Source of the DNA: Bacteroidota bacterium
GTDB taxonomy: Bacteria > Bacteroidota > Bacteroidia > Bacteroidales > TTA-H9
DNA length: 64,000 bases
Assembly: GCA_003250395.1 (NCBI GenBank)
Contig: QKGM01000007.1
Coordinates: 1 to 64,000, forward strand
Direction of reading: 5' to 3'
Shown here: positions 26,570 to 36,617 of the stretch, one piece after another
How positions within the stretch are numbered: the first letter of the stretch is position 1
Layout: every line of letters starts with the position of its first letter
Translations under genes and position numbers: made by a program
Notes under the pieces: model-generated
Seen by the model: the letters and a program-made list of their open reading frames with translations, nothing else
Databases searched by the model: none
Told to the model about the DNA's origin: nothing

Positions 26570-26687
26570 ATGCTGAATATGATTTTGATGAATTGTTATT
26601 AGGATATTTTTAAATTTCTAATTCGATACAGGGAAGAATCCGGCCCGGCTTCATTCCCTTTCACGATCTATAAAAGAAGTATTAACG

Positions 26688-29093
26688 ATGGTTGATTCAA
26701 AAAACATGCCTTGTTTTCATTGTGGCGAGGCATGTGGTACTGTGCCTGTTATTTACGACGGGAAATATTTCTGTTGTAATGGCTGTAAGGCAGTATACCA
26801 ATTGCTCAACCAGAATAATATGCAACAGTATTATACGATCATGGAAACCCCGGGGGTTAAATTTACACCGGAACACCGTCCTTTGAAAAAATCGTTCTCA
26901 TGGTTGAAAAATGAAGAACTTATTGAAAAACTAATCGATTTCAAGCAAGATAGTATTTACAGGGCAACCTTTTATATCCCTGCAATCCACTGTAGTAGTT
27001 GTATCTGGCTGTTGGAGAATCTTGAAAGACTTGATGACGGGATAAGTCGATCAGTCGTCAATTTTGTTAAAAAGGAGGTTACTATTACCTGGAATAATGA
27101 GAAAACAACACTTCAGCAGATTGTTCAATTACTGGCAGATTTGAACTATGAGCCCGAGATTACGCTTGAAGCCATGAGCCGAAGTGGTAAACGGAAAGAG
27201 AACCGACGAATTATATACCAGATTGGAGTAGCCGGCTTTGCCTTCTCAAATATAATGTTGCTGAGTCTGCCAGATTATTTAGCTCACAGAGAAGGGCTTG
27301 AACTTTCATTCCGCAATTTCTTCGGATGGATAAATCTTTTACTGGTTCTTCCTGTCGTTATTTATTCGGCCAGAGATTATTATGAATCAGCAATTGGTAA
27401 CTTAAGAAAGGGTGTCCTGAACCTTGATGTTCCTATCGCCATAGGTATAATTACCCTGTTTATTCAAAGTATCTACGAGGTGTCGGCTGCTATAAGCCCC
27501 GGATATTTTGATTCATTGGCCGGATTTGTTTTTTTTCTGCTTATTGGACGTTGGTATCAGGGCAGAACCTACCATGCTTTGTCATTTGAACGTGATTACA
27601 AATCCTATTTCCCGGTTGCAGTTACAAGGTTAAAGGGAGGTAACGAGGAGTCGGTGTTATTGAAGGACATTGCAAAAGGGGATTTGCTTTTAATACATAA
27701 CCTGGAGCTTATTCCTTCTGATGGCATATTAATTGATGGTGAGGCTATTATAAACTATTCTTTTGTGACCGGCGAATCAATACCTGTTAGTAAACGAGCA
27801 GGAGACGAGGTCTATGCCGGAGGCCGTCAAACCGGAGGCGCAATTGTTATTGAGATTAAAGAAGAGGTAGAGCAAAGTAAATTAACAAGGCTTTGGAACC
27901 AGAGAAATGATGATCATCCCAAACAGGGGATCGTTCGAATGGTAGACTTTGTTAGCCGACGTTTCACCCTGGGACTGCTTTTAGTTGCTTTATTAACCCT
28001 TATCGGATGGCTTCTTATAGATCCAGGTCGCGCAATGATTGCTTTCGTCTCTGTACTGATTGTTGCATGTCCATGCGCATTAGCCCTTACTCTTCCTTTT
28101 ACTTACGGAACCACTATGCAGATTTTTGGTCGACGTGGACTTTTTCTTAGGGAGTCAATGGTTGTTGAAAGTCTGGCAAATATTGATGTTGTTGTTTTTG
28201 ATAAAACTGGGACCCTGACTCTTGCCGACGATCGCAAGGTGCATTGGGAGGGAAGCCCATTAACAGGTACTGAGCGACAACTTATCAGATCTTTGTGTCG
28301 TAATTCAGTCCATCCATTGAGTCAGGCAGTAACCGGATACCTGACTGATTCAGAAGTTCTGCCTGTTATTAATTTCAGAGAGCTTTCAGCGCGGGGAATT
28401 TTAGGAATTGTAAAAGATGTGGAGGTAAGAGCTGGGTCGTCTACATGGCTTGAAATTCCTGTTGATGAATTGATAAACAGAAATGTTTCGGCTGTTCATA
28501 TTATGTTTGACGGGTATTACCGTGGTTTTTTTTCTATTGGTAACAGCTACAGGACCGGGCTTGACTTAATGATCCCTCACCTGAAAAAAATGGGACCAAT
28601 ACATGTAATCAGTGGCGATAATGATGCTGAGAGGGCAACACTACAGCATTTACTGGGAAGAGATACGTCCTTGTCATTCGATATGTCGCCTTCCGATAAG
28701 CTTCACTATATAAGGAATTTAACAAAGAACGGTTTGAAACCACTCATGATTGGTGATGGCCTCAATGATGCAGGAGCTTTAAAAGAAGCATATGCAGGAA
28801 TTTCTCTTGCAGATGATGTTTATCATTTTTCACCTGCCAGTGATGCTATCATTGAAGCTAAATCTTTTAACAGACTGGTAGATTTTCTTTATCTATCAAA
28901 AAGAGCCCTTTCTATCGTTAGAATGAGTTTCTTTATTTCCATTACATACAATGTCATAGGATTGGCATTTGCCATCCGTGGTGTACTATCTCCGGTTATA
29001 GCGGCCATTTTAATGCCTTTAAGCTCTGTTACTGTGGTAGTATTTGTTACCGGAATGGTTCATCTGGTTGCCCGACGGTTTGTTCTTAAATAG
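26688..29093 (+). CDS. ccoI: Cu-transporting P-type ATPase, cbb3 assembly type (CcoI/FixI)
   Basis: N-terminal CFHCGEACG/CCNGCKAVYQLL, HCSSCIW metal-binding, VACPCALAL, DKTGTLT, GDGLNDAGAL; next to ccoS/ccoN. Confidence 0.93.
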   Translation: MVDSKNMPCFHCGEACGTVPVIYDGKYFCCNGCKAVYQLLNQNNMQQYYTIMETPGVKFTPEHRPLKKSFSWLKNEELIEKLIDFKQDSIYRATFYIPAIHCSSCIWLLENLERLDDGISRSVVNFVKKEVTITWNNEKTTLQQIVQLLADLNYEPEITLEAMSRSGKRKENRRIIYQIGVAGFAFSNIMLLSLPDYLAHREGLELSFRNFFGWINLLLVLPVVIYSARDYYESAIGNLRKGVLNLDVPIAIGIITLFIQSIYEVSAAISPGYFDSLAGFVFFLLIGRWYQGRTYHALSFERDYKSYFPVAVTRLKGGNEESVLLKDIAKGDLLLIHNLELIPSDGILIDGEAIINYSFVTGESIPVSKRAGDEVYAGGRQTGGAIVIEIKEEVEQSKLTRLWNQRNDDHPKQGIVRMVDFVSRRFTLGLLLVALLTLIGWLLIDPGRAMIAFVSVLIVACPCALALTLPFTYGTTMQIFGRRGLFLRESMVVESLANIDVVVFDKTGTLTLADDRKVHWEGSPLTGTERQLIRSLCRNSVHPLSQAVTGYLTDSEVLPVINFRELSARGILGIVKDVEVRAGSSTWLEIPVDELINRNVSAVHIMFDGYYRGFFSIGNSYRTGLDLMIPHLKKMGPIHVISGDNDAERATLQHLLGRDTSLSFDMSPSDKLHYIRNLTKNGLKPLMIGDGLNDAGALKEAYAGISLADDVYHFSPASDAIIEAKSFNRLVDFLYLSKRALSIVRMSFFISITYNVIGLAFAIRGVLSPVIAAILMPLSSVTVVVFVTGMVHLVARRFVLK

Positions 29094-29213
29094 AGAGAAT
29101 TTGTTCTAATGTATTGATGAACAGGGATTATAACAAAATGATATCGACTAATTTAAAATTAAAATAAATTATTGATTGTCACTAAAAAGGTGTTAAGCAA
29201 CCTTTGATTATTA

Positions 29214-29221
29214 TATCTTTG
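29214..29221 (+). promoter_or_regulatory. Bacteroidota -7 box (TATCTTTG) upstream of ccoS
   Basis: Located in the 160-nt gap between ccoI and ccoS. Confidence 0.5.
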
Positions 29222-29253
29222 TTTTTAGGTAGTCTGATGCTTAATTAATAACC

Positions 29254-29463
29254 ATGAAAGTAATATTTATCTTGGTTGCGGCCAGTTTATTAGTTGCTTC
29301 AGGATTTCTGGTCGCTTTCCTTTGGGCGGTCCGTAATGGTCAGTATGATGATGATTATACCCCATCGGTAAGGATACTCTTTGATGAAGATAAAGTTCCA
29401 GAAAATAATATAGATATTGAGCAATCAGATGATGATTCTTTAGCAGAAAGTGATAATACATAA
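29254..29463 (+). CDS. ccoS: cbb3-type cytochrome oxidase assembly protein CcoS
   Basis: 69 aa; single TM then AFLWAVRNGQYDDDYTPSVRILFDE. Confidence 0.93.
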   Translation: MKVIFILVAASLLVASGFLVAFLWAVRNGQYDDDYTPSVRILFDEDKVPENNIDIEQSDDDSLAESDNT

Positions 29464-29481
29464 ATTCAAATAGTAGTATCT

Positions 29482-31977
29482 ATGCAACCAGAAATTTTTT
29501 CCTACGACAATAAAATCGTAAAGTATTTTACCTATGCCACAATCATATGGGGAGTAGTAGGCATGATCGTAGGGTTATTAATCGCCCTCCAGCTGGCTTT
29601 TCCGTATTTTAATTTTGATATAAGTTTCACGACATATGGTCGGCTTCGTCCCATTCATACAAATGCCGTGATATTCGCTTTCGTGGGGAACGCCATTTTT
29701 ACAGGCGTATATTATTCAATGCAGCGGCTATTGAAGACCAGGATGTATAGTGATTTGCTTAGCTATATTCACTTCTGGGGATGGCAGTTAATCATCGTTT
29801 TAGCAGCATTGACACTTGCCCTTGGATTTACCGCGGGCAAAGAGTATGCCGAGCTTGAGTGGCCTGTGGACCTGCTGATAGCTGTTGTTTGGATTGTTTT
29901 TGGTTGGAATATGTTCGGAACTATTGCGAGACGCAGAGTCCAACACCTCTATGTTGCTATCTGGTTTTATATTGCTTCATGGGTAGCTGTTACCATACTT
30001 CATGTGTTTAACTCTGTTGAATTACCCGTTTCGTTATTTAAAAGTTATCCGGTATATGCAGGTGTCCAGGATGCTTTGGTACAATGGTGGTATGGACATA
30101 ATGCTGTGGCTTTCTTCCTTACTACCCCTTTCCTTGGACTGATGTATTATTTTCTGCCAAAGGCCGCTAACAGACCTATCTATTCTTATAAACTTTCTAT
30201 CATTCATTTCTGGACGCTGATCTTCATTTATATCTGGTCGGGACCCCACCATTTGCTATATCAGGCTTTACCTGATTGGGCTCAAACCATTGGTGTGATT
30301 TTTTCGGTGATGCTCATTGCTCCGTCATGGGGTGGAATGATAAACGGCTTGCTTACTCTGCGCGGTGTCTGGGATAAGGTTCGTGAAACCCCCATGCTCA
30401 AGTTTATGGCTGTGGCGGTAACAGCTTATGGAATGGTGACTTTTGAAGGCCCTATGCTTGCCATCAAGACGGTCAATGGCCTCGTGCACTTTACCGACTG
30501 GATTATCGCGCATGTTCATATTGGCGGATTAGGCTGGAATGGATTTCTTACATTCGCTATGCTTTATTGGCTGATTCCCGTTTTATGGCGTACAAAACTG
30601 TATTCTAATAAACTGGCAAATATCCATTTTTGGCTAGGCACTCTTGGAGTCTTGTTTTATGCTATTCCGCTCTATTGGGCGGCCATCACGCAGGGGCTGA
30701 TGTGGAAGGAGTTTACCCCGGAGGGTTTTCTGCGTTACCCAAACTTTCTTGAAACCGTCGTACAGATTATCCCCATGTATGTTACCCGAATTGCTGGTGG
30801 AGTATTATACATCGTTGGCGTCGTTCTAATGGTTTATAATCTTGTTAAAACGATCAAACAGGGTTCTTTTGTTGCCTCGGAGGAGGTTAGTGCAATGCCG
30901 CTTGAGAAAATCAACAGACACCGTATTTTGGGTGAAACCATTCATGGATGGGTTGAACGAAAACCAGTACAGTTTACCTTCTGGGTTGCCGTTGCTTTAC
31001 TTTTTGGAAGTATAGTCAGTATTGTTCCGATGTTTGTGGTAAAGACCAATATTCCTACTATTAGTAGTGTTAAACCCTATTCCCCCCTTGAGTTACAAGG
31101 TCGTGATATTTATATCCGGGAAGGGTGTTATACTTGTCATAGTCAAATGGTCAGACCTTTCCGCAGTGAAACAGAACGTTATGGTGAATATAGCAAGTCG
31201 GGCGAATTTGTGTACGATCATCCTTTTCAGTGGGGTTCACGCCGAATGGGGCCAGATCTTGCCCGCACTGGTGTTGTAGAAGGTAAAATGTATAAGACTG
31301 CTGCATGGCATTTTAACCATTTTTATAATCCACAAGAGATGAACGCTGAAAGCCGGATGCCTGCTTACCCATGGCTGATTGCCAATAAAATGAACATAAG
31401 TTCTACACCGGCTAAAATTAATGCAATGATTATGCTTGGTGTTCCTTACCCCGAGGGATTCGCAGAAAGATCTGTTGATAGTCTTATGAATCAGGCCCGA
31501 ATGATTGCCGATGACCTGAAGCAATCAGGAATTGAAGTTGAACCTGATCGAGAAGTTATTGCTATGATTGCTTATATGCACCGATTAGGGAGGGATATCA
31601 GCGAACAAAAACCTGTGAAAACAGGATTGGTCATGAAAACTGATGTTCCTGGAATTCTTACTGATCAGGAGTCGGTTGATCTCGGAGCGCAGTTGTTTAA
31701 AGCCAACTGTGCTGCCTGCCACGGAGTATCAGGTGAAGGTAATGCAATTGGTCCTAATCTTACCGATAATTATTGGATACATGGGGGAGCACCTGATTCA
31801 GTTTATAATACTATCTATAATGGAGTGCCGGCAAAAGGAATGCAGGCATGGAAAGATTTGCTCACAAAAGATCAGTTACAACAGGTTTTCAGCTTCTCGA
31901 TGAAGATAAAGGGTACAAATATGAGTGGGGGAAGGGCTCCTCAGGGTCTGGAAGAGAAACCTCAAAAAATGGAATAG
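29482..31977 (+). CDS. ccoN: Fused cbb3 cytochrome c oxidase CcoN-CcoO with extra C-terminal cytochrome c domain
   Basis: 831 aa: heme-copper oxidase core (WWYGHNAVAFFLTTPFLGLMYYFLPK, HVHIGGLGWNG), CcoO CYTCHSQMVRPFRSE, then an additional CAACHGVSGEGNAIGPNLTDNYWIHGG. Confidence 0.95.
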   Translation: MQPEIFSYDNKIVKYFTYATIIWGVVGMIVGLLIALQLAFPYFNFDISFTTYGRLRPIHTNAVIFAFVGNAIFTGVYYSMQRLLKTRMYSDLLSYIHFWGWQLIIVLAALTLALGFTAGKEYAELEWPVDLLIAVVWIVFGWNMFGTIARRRVQHLYVAIWFYIASWVAVTILHVFNSVELPVSLFKSYPVYAGVQDALVQWWYGHNAVAFFLTTPFLGLMYYFLPKAANRPIYSYKLSIIHFWTLIFIYIWSGPHHLLYQALPDWAQTIGVIFSVMLIAPSWGGMINGLLTLRGVWDKVRETPMLKFMAVAVTAYGMVTFEGPMLAIKTVNGLVHFTDWIIAHVHIGGLGWNGFLTFAMLYWLIPVLWRTKLYSNKLANIHFWLGTLGVLFYAIPLYWAAITQGLMWKEFTPEGFLRYPNFLETVVQIIPMYVTRIAGGVLYIVGVVLMVYNLVKTIKQGSFVASEEVSAMPLEKINRHRILGETIHGWVERKPVQFTFWVAVALLFGSIVSIVPMFVVKTNIPTISSVKPYSPLELQGRDIYIREGCYTCHSQMVRPFRSETERYGEYSKSGEFVYDHPFQWGSRRMGPDLARTGVVEGKMYKTAAWHFNHFYNPQEMNAESRMPAYPWLIANKMNISSTPAKINAMIMLGVPYPEGFAERSVDSLMNQARMIADDLKQSGIEVEPDREVIAMIAYMHRLGRDISEQKPVKTGLVMKTDVPGILTDQESVDLGAQLFKANCAACHGVSGEGNAIGPNLTDNYWIHGGAPDSVYNTIYNGVPAKGMQAWKDLLTKDQLQQVFSFSMKIKGTNMSGGRAPQGLEEKPQKME

Positions 31978-31979
31978 AT

Positions 31980-32171
31980 ATGCAGTTTTTTCAACAACTT
32001 TTCAATCAGTCGGAATCAGGTTGGCTTTGGGCAATAGGCTCACTCCTTCTGTTTATTCTGTTTTTTACAGTAATGATTTGTATTGTAATGGGTCTCAGCA
32101 AAAGTTTTGTTGATCAGATGAAAAAAGCTCCGTTGCTTGAGGAGGAGGACAGAAATCTAAATATAGAATAA
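31980..32171 (+). CDS. CcoQ-like small membrane subunit
   Basis: 63 aa ORF from ATG 31980: MQFFQQLFNQSESGWLWAIGSLLLFILFFTVMICIVMGLSKSFVDQMKKAPLLEEEDRNLNIE; located between ccoNO and ccoP. Confidence 0.75.
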   Translation: MQFFQQLFNQSESGWLWAIGSLLLFILFFTVMICIVMGLSKSFVDQMKKAPLLEEEDRNLNIE

Positions 32172-32181
32172 AACATATACT

Positions 32182-32790
32182 ATGAATTACGAAGGAATCA
32201 ATAAAGAAAAGAGTATGCAATCCGAAGAGGATTCTACTGTTACTGATAAAGAGAAAAGCCTTCTGTTGCCTCACGAATTCGATGGCATCCGTGAACTCGA
32301 TAATCCACCCCCCAGATGGTTAATGTATATACTTTATATCACAGTCTTTTTTTCTGCATTATACTGGGTTCATTACCATACTTTCAGGCAAGGCCCAACA
32401 CAGGATGAAGAATACCTGGCTGAGATGGCTGCTTCAGTTGCTGCCAGAGATGCTGATTCATCTGTTGTTAAGCTGGCTCAACTCACTGATCAGGTCAACC
32501 TTGATGCCGGTAAGAAGATATATAATGAGAAACTGTGTTATTCGTGCCATGGTATGGCTGGTGAGGGGAATGCTGTCGGACCAAATCTTACGGATGACTA
32601 TTGGATACATGGTTCATCTATCGACAAAATTGTCGAAGTATTAATAAACGGTGTTCCGGCCAAGGGAATGGCTCCTTTCAAGGATCAACTGACTAAAGAA
32701 CAGATTCTTCAGGTAGCCAGCTATGTTCTTAGCCTTCAAGGAACAAACCCTCCCAATGCTAAAGCTCCCCAGGGTGAAAAGGCTGGTTAG
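32182..32790 (+). CDS. ccoP: cbb3 oxidase subunit CcoP (single c-heme form)
   Basis: EFDGIRELDNPPPRWLMYILYITVFFSALYWVHYH N-terminal signature; one CYSCHG motif. Confidence 0.93.
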   Translation: MNYEGINKEKSMQSEEDSTVTDKEKSLLLPHEFDGIRELDNPPPRWLMYILYITVFFSALYWVHYHTFRQGPTQDEEYLAEMAASVAARDADSSVVKLAQLTDQVNLDAGKKIYNEKLCYSCHGMAGEGNAVGPNLTDDYWIHGSSIDKIVEVLINGVPAKGMAPFKDQLTKEQILQVASYVLSLQGTNPPNAKAPQGEKAG

Positions 32791-32827
32791 GTTTTGCTGA
32801 ATTTTATGTAACTCACGGTTTATATAA

Positions 32828-33709
32828 TCATTCTGTACGGCGGTGTTTCCATCGCCTGTGAGACCATAACCAACTCCCAGGATTCGCTCTTATTTCTTTT
32901 TCCAGCATATTTGCATATCTACGCGTTATTTCTCCATATGGGAGATCATTAGGGTTATCAACCAAAGGTTCAATTACCAAATCGTACCAGCCACGCCTCT
33001 TCCTCACTATGTGGGCATAGACAATCGGAAGGTTGTTTGCACGCGCATGCTTTTCTGGTCCATGCAGAAATGCTGTTTCGCGTCCTAAAAAATTTACCCA
33101 GATTGCATTGTCAGGTTTTCCAGGATTCTGATCTGCCGCCATCAGATAAATCGTTGGGGTATCTTTAAGTTTCTCAAAGGTAAGGCTCGTTTCCCTGATC
33201 GAGACCAGTGATGTACCCCGTCGTTCACGTGTACGTCGTAACAACGTGTCTATATACGGATTGGAAAGGGTTTTGTAAAAGGCAACTACCCCGAAAGGTA
33301 CCTGAAGGCTGGCTGATGAAGCTCCCCATTCCCAATTGTTAAAATGAGCCGTTACGGCAATGAAACTTTGCCCCTTTTTGAAATAGGGTTGGATCACTTC
33401 AGGGTTTGATATACGATAACGTTTGATGAACTGTTTATCGGTCATCGTAAAGCCCTTGATCCCTTCTGTAAGAATATCAGTAAGATTTTGGTAGGTAGCT
33501 CTTTCAATTTTTTTAAGGTTTTCTTCTGGTTCATCCGGAAAGCAGCTGTGCAGATTTTGCATGACAACAGATCTGCGGTAACCTGCCATACGCCAGAAAA
33601 TCAACCTGAATAAATCGGAAATACGGTATAATAACCAGAATGGAGTCATCCAGAACAACACCATAAAGAGTCCGGCTATCAGAAAAAGAATAAGATTGAT
33701 TATAGCCAT
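32828..33709 (-). CDS. LpxL/HtrB-like lipid A biosynthesis acyltransferase
   Basis: VTAHFNNWEWG, AADQNPGKPDNAIWVNFLGRETAFLHGPEKHARANNLPIVYA; start at 33709 preferred. Confidence 0.9.
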   Translation of the reverse strand: MAIINLILFLIAGLFMVLFWMTPFWLLYRISDLFRLIFWRMAGYRRSVVMQNLHSCFPDEPEENLKKIERATYQNLTDILTEGIKGFTMTDKQFIKRYRISNPEVIQPYFKKGQSFIAVTAHFNNWEWGASSASLQVPFGVVAFYKTLSNPYIDTLLRRTRERRGTSLVSIRETSLTFEKLKDTPTIYLMAADQNPGKPDNAIWVNFLGRETAFLHGPEKHARANNLPIVYAHIVRKRRGWYDLVIEPLVDNPNDLPYGEITRRYANMLEKEIRANPGSWLWSHRRWKHRRTE

Positions 33710-33920
33710 CAGTTTTTGGTTACATAAACTTTGCAAAACTCCGGCGGTTTTCCCTCGGTTGAGGCAAAGGTCTGTCATTTTTAAATAATAGCAATGTAAA
33801 TTAGACGGTTTTTAGATGAATTTTTTCTATTAACAGAGTTTTGAATGAACTTGTAAAGAAAATAGCCCGATAGATTCCTGTATGGAATGTTAAGGAAACA
33901 GAGAGAATCAGAATATAATA

Positions 33921-33954
33921 ACAAAACCCCGTCACAAATATTCTTGTGACGGGG
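33921..33954 (-). terminator. Rho-independent terminator-like hairpin downstream of the GH97 gene
   Basis: ccccgtcacaa(33927-33937)...ttgtgacgggg(33944-33954) perfect 11-bp stem; on the minus strand followed by TTTTGT. Confidence 0.8.
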
Positions 33955-33975
33955 CTTCTCTCAATACTGGTTCGT

Positions 33976-36126
33976 TCAGGGTTTATATCTCTTAAGTTTT
34001 TTGTCGGTTTCAGTAGCCGGTCTGATGCTTATAGCTGCGCCTCCTCCGGGCGCAAGTTTAATCTTAAGTACTGTATTTTTATCAACCAGGCATTTGCTGA
34101 TGGTGTACGATTCGGGGTTGGTTTTCCAGTCAGCATCCGGAGCATCGGTGTAGAGGGTAGCAACATATTTTGTTTTTTCCGGCAGGAAATTAAGTGAAGC
34201 AGTGGCCATACGACCATTTTCATCGGTGATGGCACCTACAAACCATTCGTCTTTTCCTTTAGCTTTTCGAGCAACAGTAATATAATCTCCGGGTTCAGCT
34301 TCAAGATACCAACTGTTGTCCCAATCAACGGCTACATCTCTGATAAACTGAAAAGCATCGGGTCGGGCTTCATAGTTTTGGATCAGGTCGGCAGCCATTT
34401 GTAATGGGCTGTACATCGTCAGATAAAGAGCGAGTTGCTTGGTCAGGGTGGTGTGTACCATCATATCTTTTTTCTGCGGATCATATGTCGACATCTTCAT
34501 CCTGAAGATTCCGGGGGTATAATCCATGGGGCCACCCAGCAGACGGGTAAAAGGAAGGATGGTTTCATGTTCAGGTGGGTTCCCCCTGCTCCATGCATTG
34601 AACTCGTTGCCCCTTGCTGCCTCACAGGCTAATAAATTTGGCCAGGTTCTGTGAAGCCCGGTTGGACGAACTGGTTCATGAGCATCGACCATGATTTTGT
34701 ACTTCGCTGCTTTTTTAACAGCCCGTAGATAGTGGTTTACCATCCATTGACCATCATGGTTTTCCCCTCGGGGTATGATTCTGCCTACATAGCCCGATTT
34801 TACAGCATTGTATCCGTAATGTTTCATGAAGCGAAATGCAGTATCCATCCATCGTTCATAGTTTGTTACTGCACTTGACGTTTCATGATGCATTATCATT
34901 TTTACCCCTTTAGCTGCTGCATAACGTTGAATTTCTGCCACATCAAAGTCAGGATAAGGAGTAACAAAATCGAAAACATTTTCTTTGTAATTACCTGCCC
35001 AGTCTTCCCATCCAACATTCCAGCCTTCGACCAGAACGCCATCTATACCATTAGCGGCCGCAAAATCGATGTATTTTTTTGTGTATTCAGTGGTGGCCCC
35101 ATGCCGGCCATTAGGGGTAAGTTTGTTCCAATCGGTTTCGTCAAGTTTAACATTGTTGATATCTGCGTAGTTCCATGATTTTGTACCAACATGCATGTCC
35201 CACCAGATTCCAACAAACTTCATAGGTTTTATCCAGGAAGGATCCGCAATTTTGCAAGGTTCATTAAGGTTTAGTATGGTTTTAGAGGCCAGAATATCGG
35301 TGGCTTTATCGCTTAACAGTATAGTCCGCCATGGCGTATTGCAAGAAGCCTGAAGGTAAGCCATATTGCCGATAGGATCGGGTACCAGTTGCGATTCGAG
35401 ACAGAATGTCTTTTTATCAATGTGAAGGTGCATGGCAGGGTAGTTTACCAGCGTGGCTTCAAAGATGTTGATGTACAGGCCATCATCAGTTTTCATCATC
35501 AATGGGCTTTGCACGTAATCAGAACCTGGGATGGTCCGCGTGCCTATTTCGTATACCTTTTTCCCAATCTCAGCATCCACATCACTTAGCCTTGTGTGGT
35601 TATAGGTATATTCCTGTGATTCATAATCACCGGGAATCCAGAAGGTCATGTGGTCGCCTGTAAGCTGAAAACAGGTTCTTTCGTTGGTAACTGTGATGTA
35701 TTGTAAGCCTGGTTGTTCGGGAAATTCATACCGGAAACCAGCACCATCGTTGAATAGTCTGAAAACAATGCGAAACCATCGATTTGCTACTGCTGGTTGC
35801 TGTAACGTGATAGCAAGTTCACGGTAATGATTATTGATCTGGTTTACTTCTCCCCAAACTGGTATCCATGTTTCGTTGAATATTGCCGAGTCGATTTGTT
35901 TTATGGCACAGCCATTCGTGAAAGGGGGCTTATTTTTTATTTCAAGTCCCATCTTTGAAGGTAGAATGACAGGTTTGCTACCAAAACTCAGTGCATAGGT
36001 AGGTTCTCCCTCTGAAGAGAGGCTGAAGGAGAGACTTAACCGCCCGTCCGGCGATTTAATTGTCTGGGCATAGCTGCCAGAGATAAGCAAAAGGGCAGCA
36101 AGCATTATTGAAAGTTTTCTCAGCAT
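33976..36126 (-). CDS. Glycoside hydrolase family 97 (SusB-like alpha-glucosidase/galactosidase)
   Basis: 716 aa; signal peptide, KSPDGRLSLSFSL, GIWWDMHVGTKSW, DGVLVEGWNVGWEDW, MVDAHEPVRPTGLHRTWPN. Confidence 0.93.
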   Translation of the reverse strand: MLRKLSIMLAALLLISGSYAQTIKSPDGRLSLSFSLSSEGEPTYALSFGSKPVILPSKMGLEIKNKPPFTNGCAIKQIDSAIFNETWIPVWGEVNQINNHYRELAITLQQPAVANRWFRIVFRLFNDGAGFRYEFPEQPGLQYITVTNERTCFQLTGDHMTFWIPGDYESQEYTYNHTRLSDVDAEIGKKVYEIGTRTIPGSDYVQSPLMMKTDDGLYINIFEATLVNYPAMHLHIDKKTFCLESQLVPDPIGNMAYLQASCNTPWRTILLSDKATDILASKTILNLNEPCKIADPSWIKPMKFVGIWWDMHVGTKSWNYADINNVKLDETDWNKLTPNGRHGATTEYTKKYIDFAAANGIDGVLVEGWNVGWEDWAGNYKENVFDFVTPYPDFDVAEIQRYAAAKGVKMIMHHETSSAVTNYERWMDTAFRFMKHYGYNAVKSGYVGRIIPRGENHDGQWMVNHYLRAVKKAAKYKIMVDAHEPVRPTGLHRTWPNLLACEAARGNEFNAWSRGNPPEHETILPFTRLLGGPMDYTPGIFRMKMSTYDPQKKDMMVHTTLTKQLALYLTMYSPLQMAADLIQNYEARPDAFQFIRDVAVDWDNSWYLEAEPGDYITVARKAKGKDEWFVGAITDENGRMATASLNFLPEKTKYVATLYTDAPDADWKTNPESYTISKCLVDKNTVLKIKLAPGGGAAISIRPATETDKKLKRYKP

Positions 36127-36617
36127 AACGTTTTGGCGTTTAAAGGGCGAAGATAGGCATTTCGCCGCTTATAAGTTGCTGAAAATTTTAATTTTATGCT
36201 AAGTTTGATTTGGATTATTTCTGTGATAACCAGTTGTTAAAATTTCGTCTCTATCATGTTTGAACCTAGAGAATTCCTGTCTTTTTAGAATAGTCGAGCG
36301 AAGTTGAAAGGAATTCTTATCGTACTATGATATTATATAGAATAAACTGATAATCTGATTTTTAGTAAACCAAAGATAAGCCACAGCTGAGCCAGGTCAT
36401 TTAGCATATATCTTTTTGTCAGGATTACAGTATGTTAGGGGAATTTTATCCTTGTTTTATTGCCTAATGAGGGGTTATAGCTAAATCATGAACAGACCTA
36501 GCCTTCGGTTCGACAACAATACGATAACTCTTAACGGAATCGTTGATAAATAATACAGTAAGAATTATAAATATCTATTCAAGAGTTTCGGGATTCATCT
36601 GTAAAAAGAATTCCTGA

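Noticed and set aside
31848-31979. Upstream extension of the CcoQ-like ORF (107 aa version)
   Set aside because: The extension overlaps the ccoNO 3' end out of frame. The ATG at 31980 gives a normal 63-aa CcoQ-like protein.
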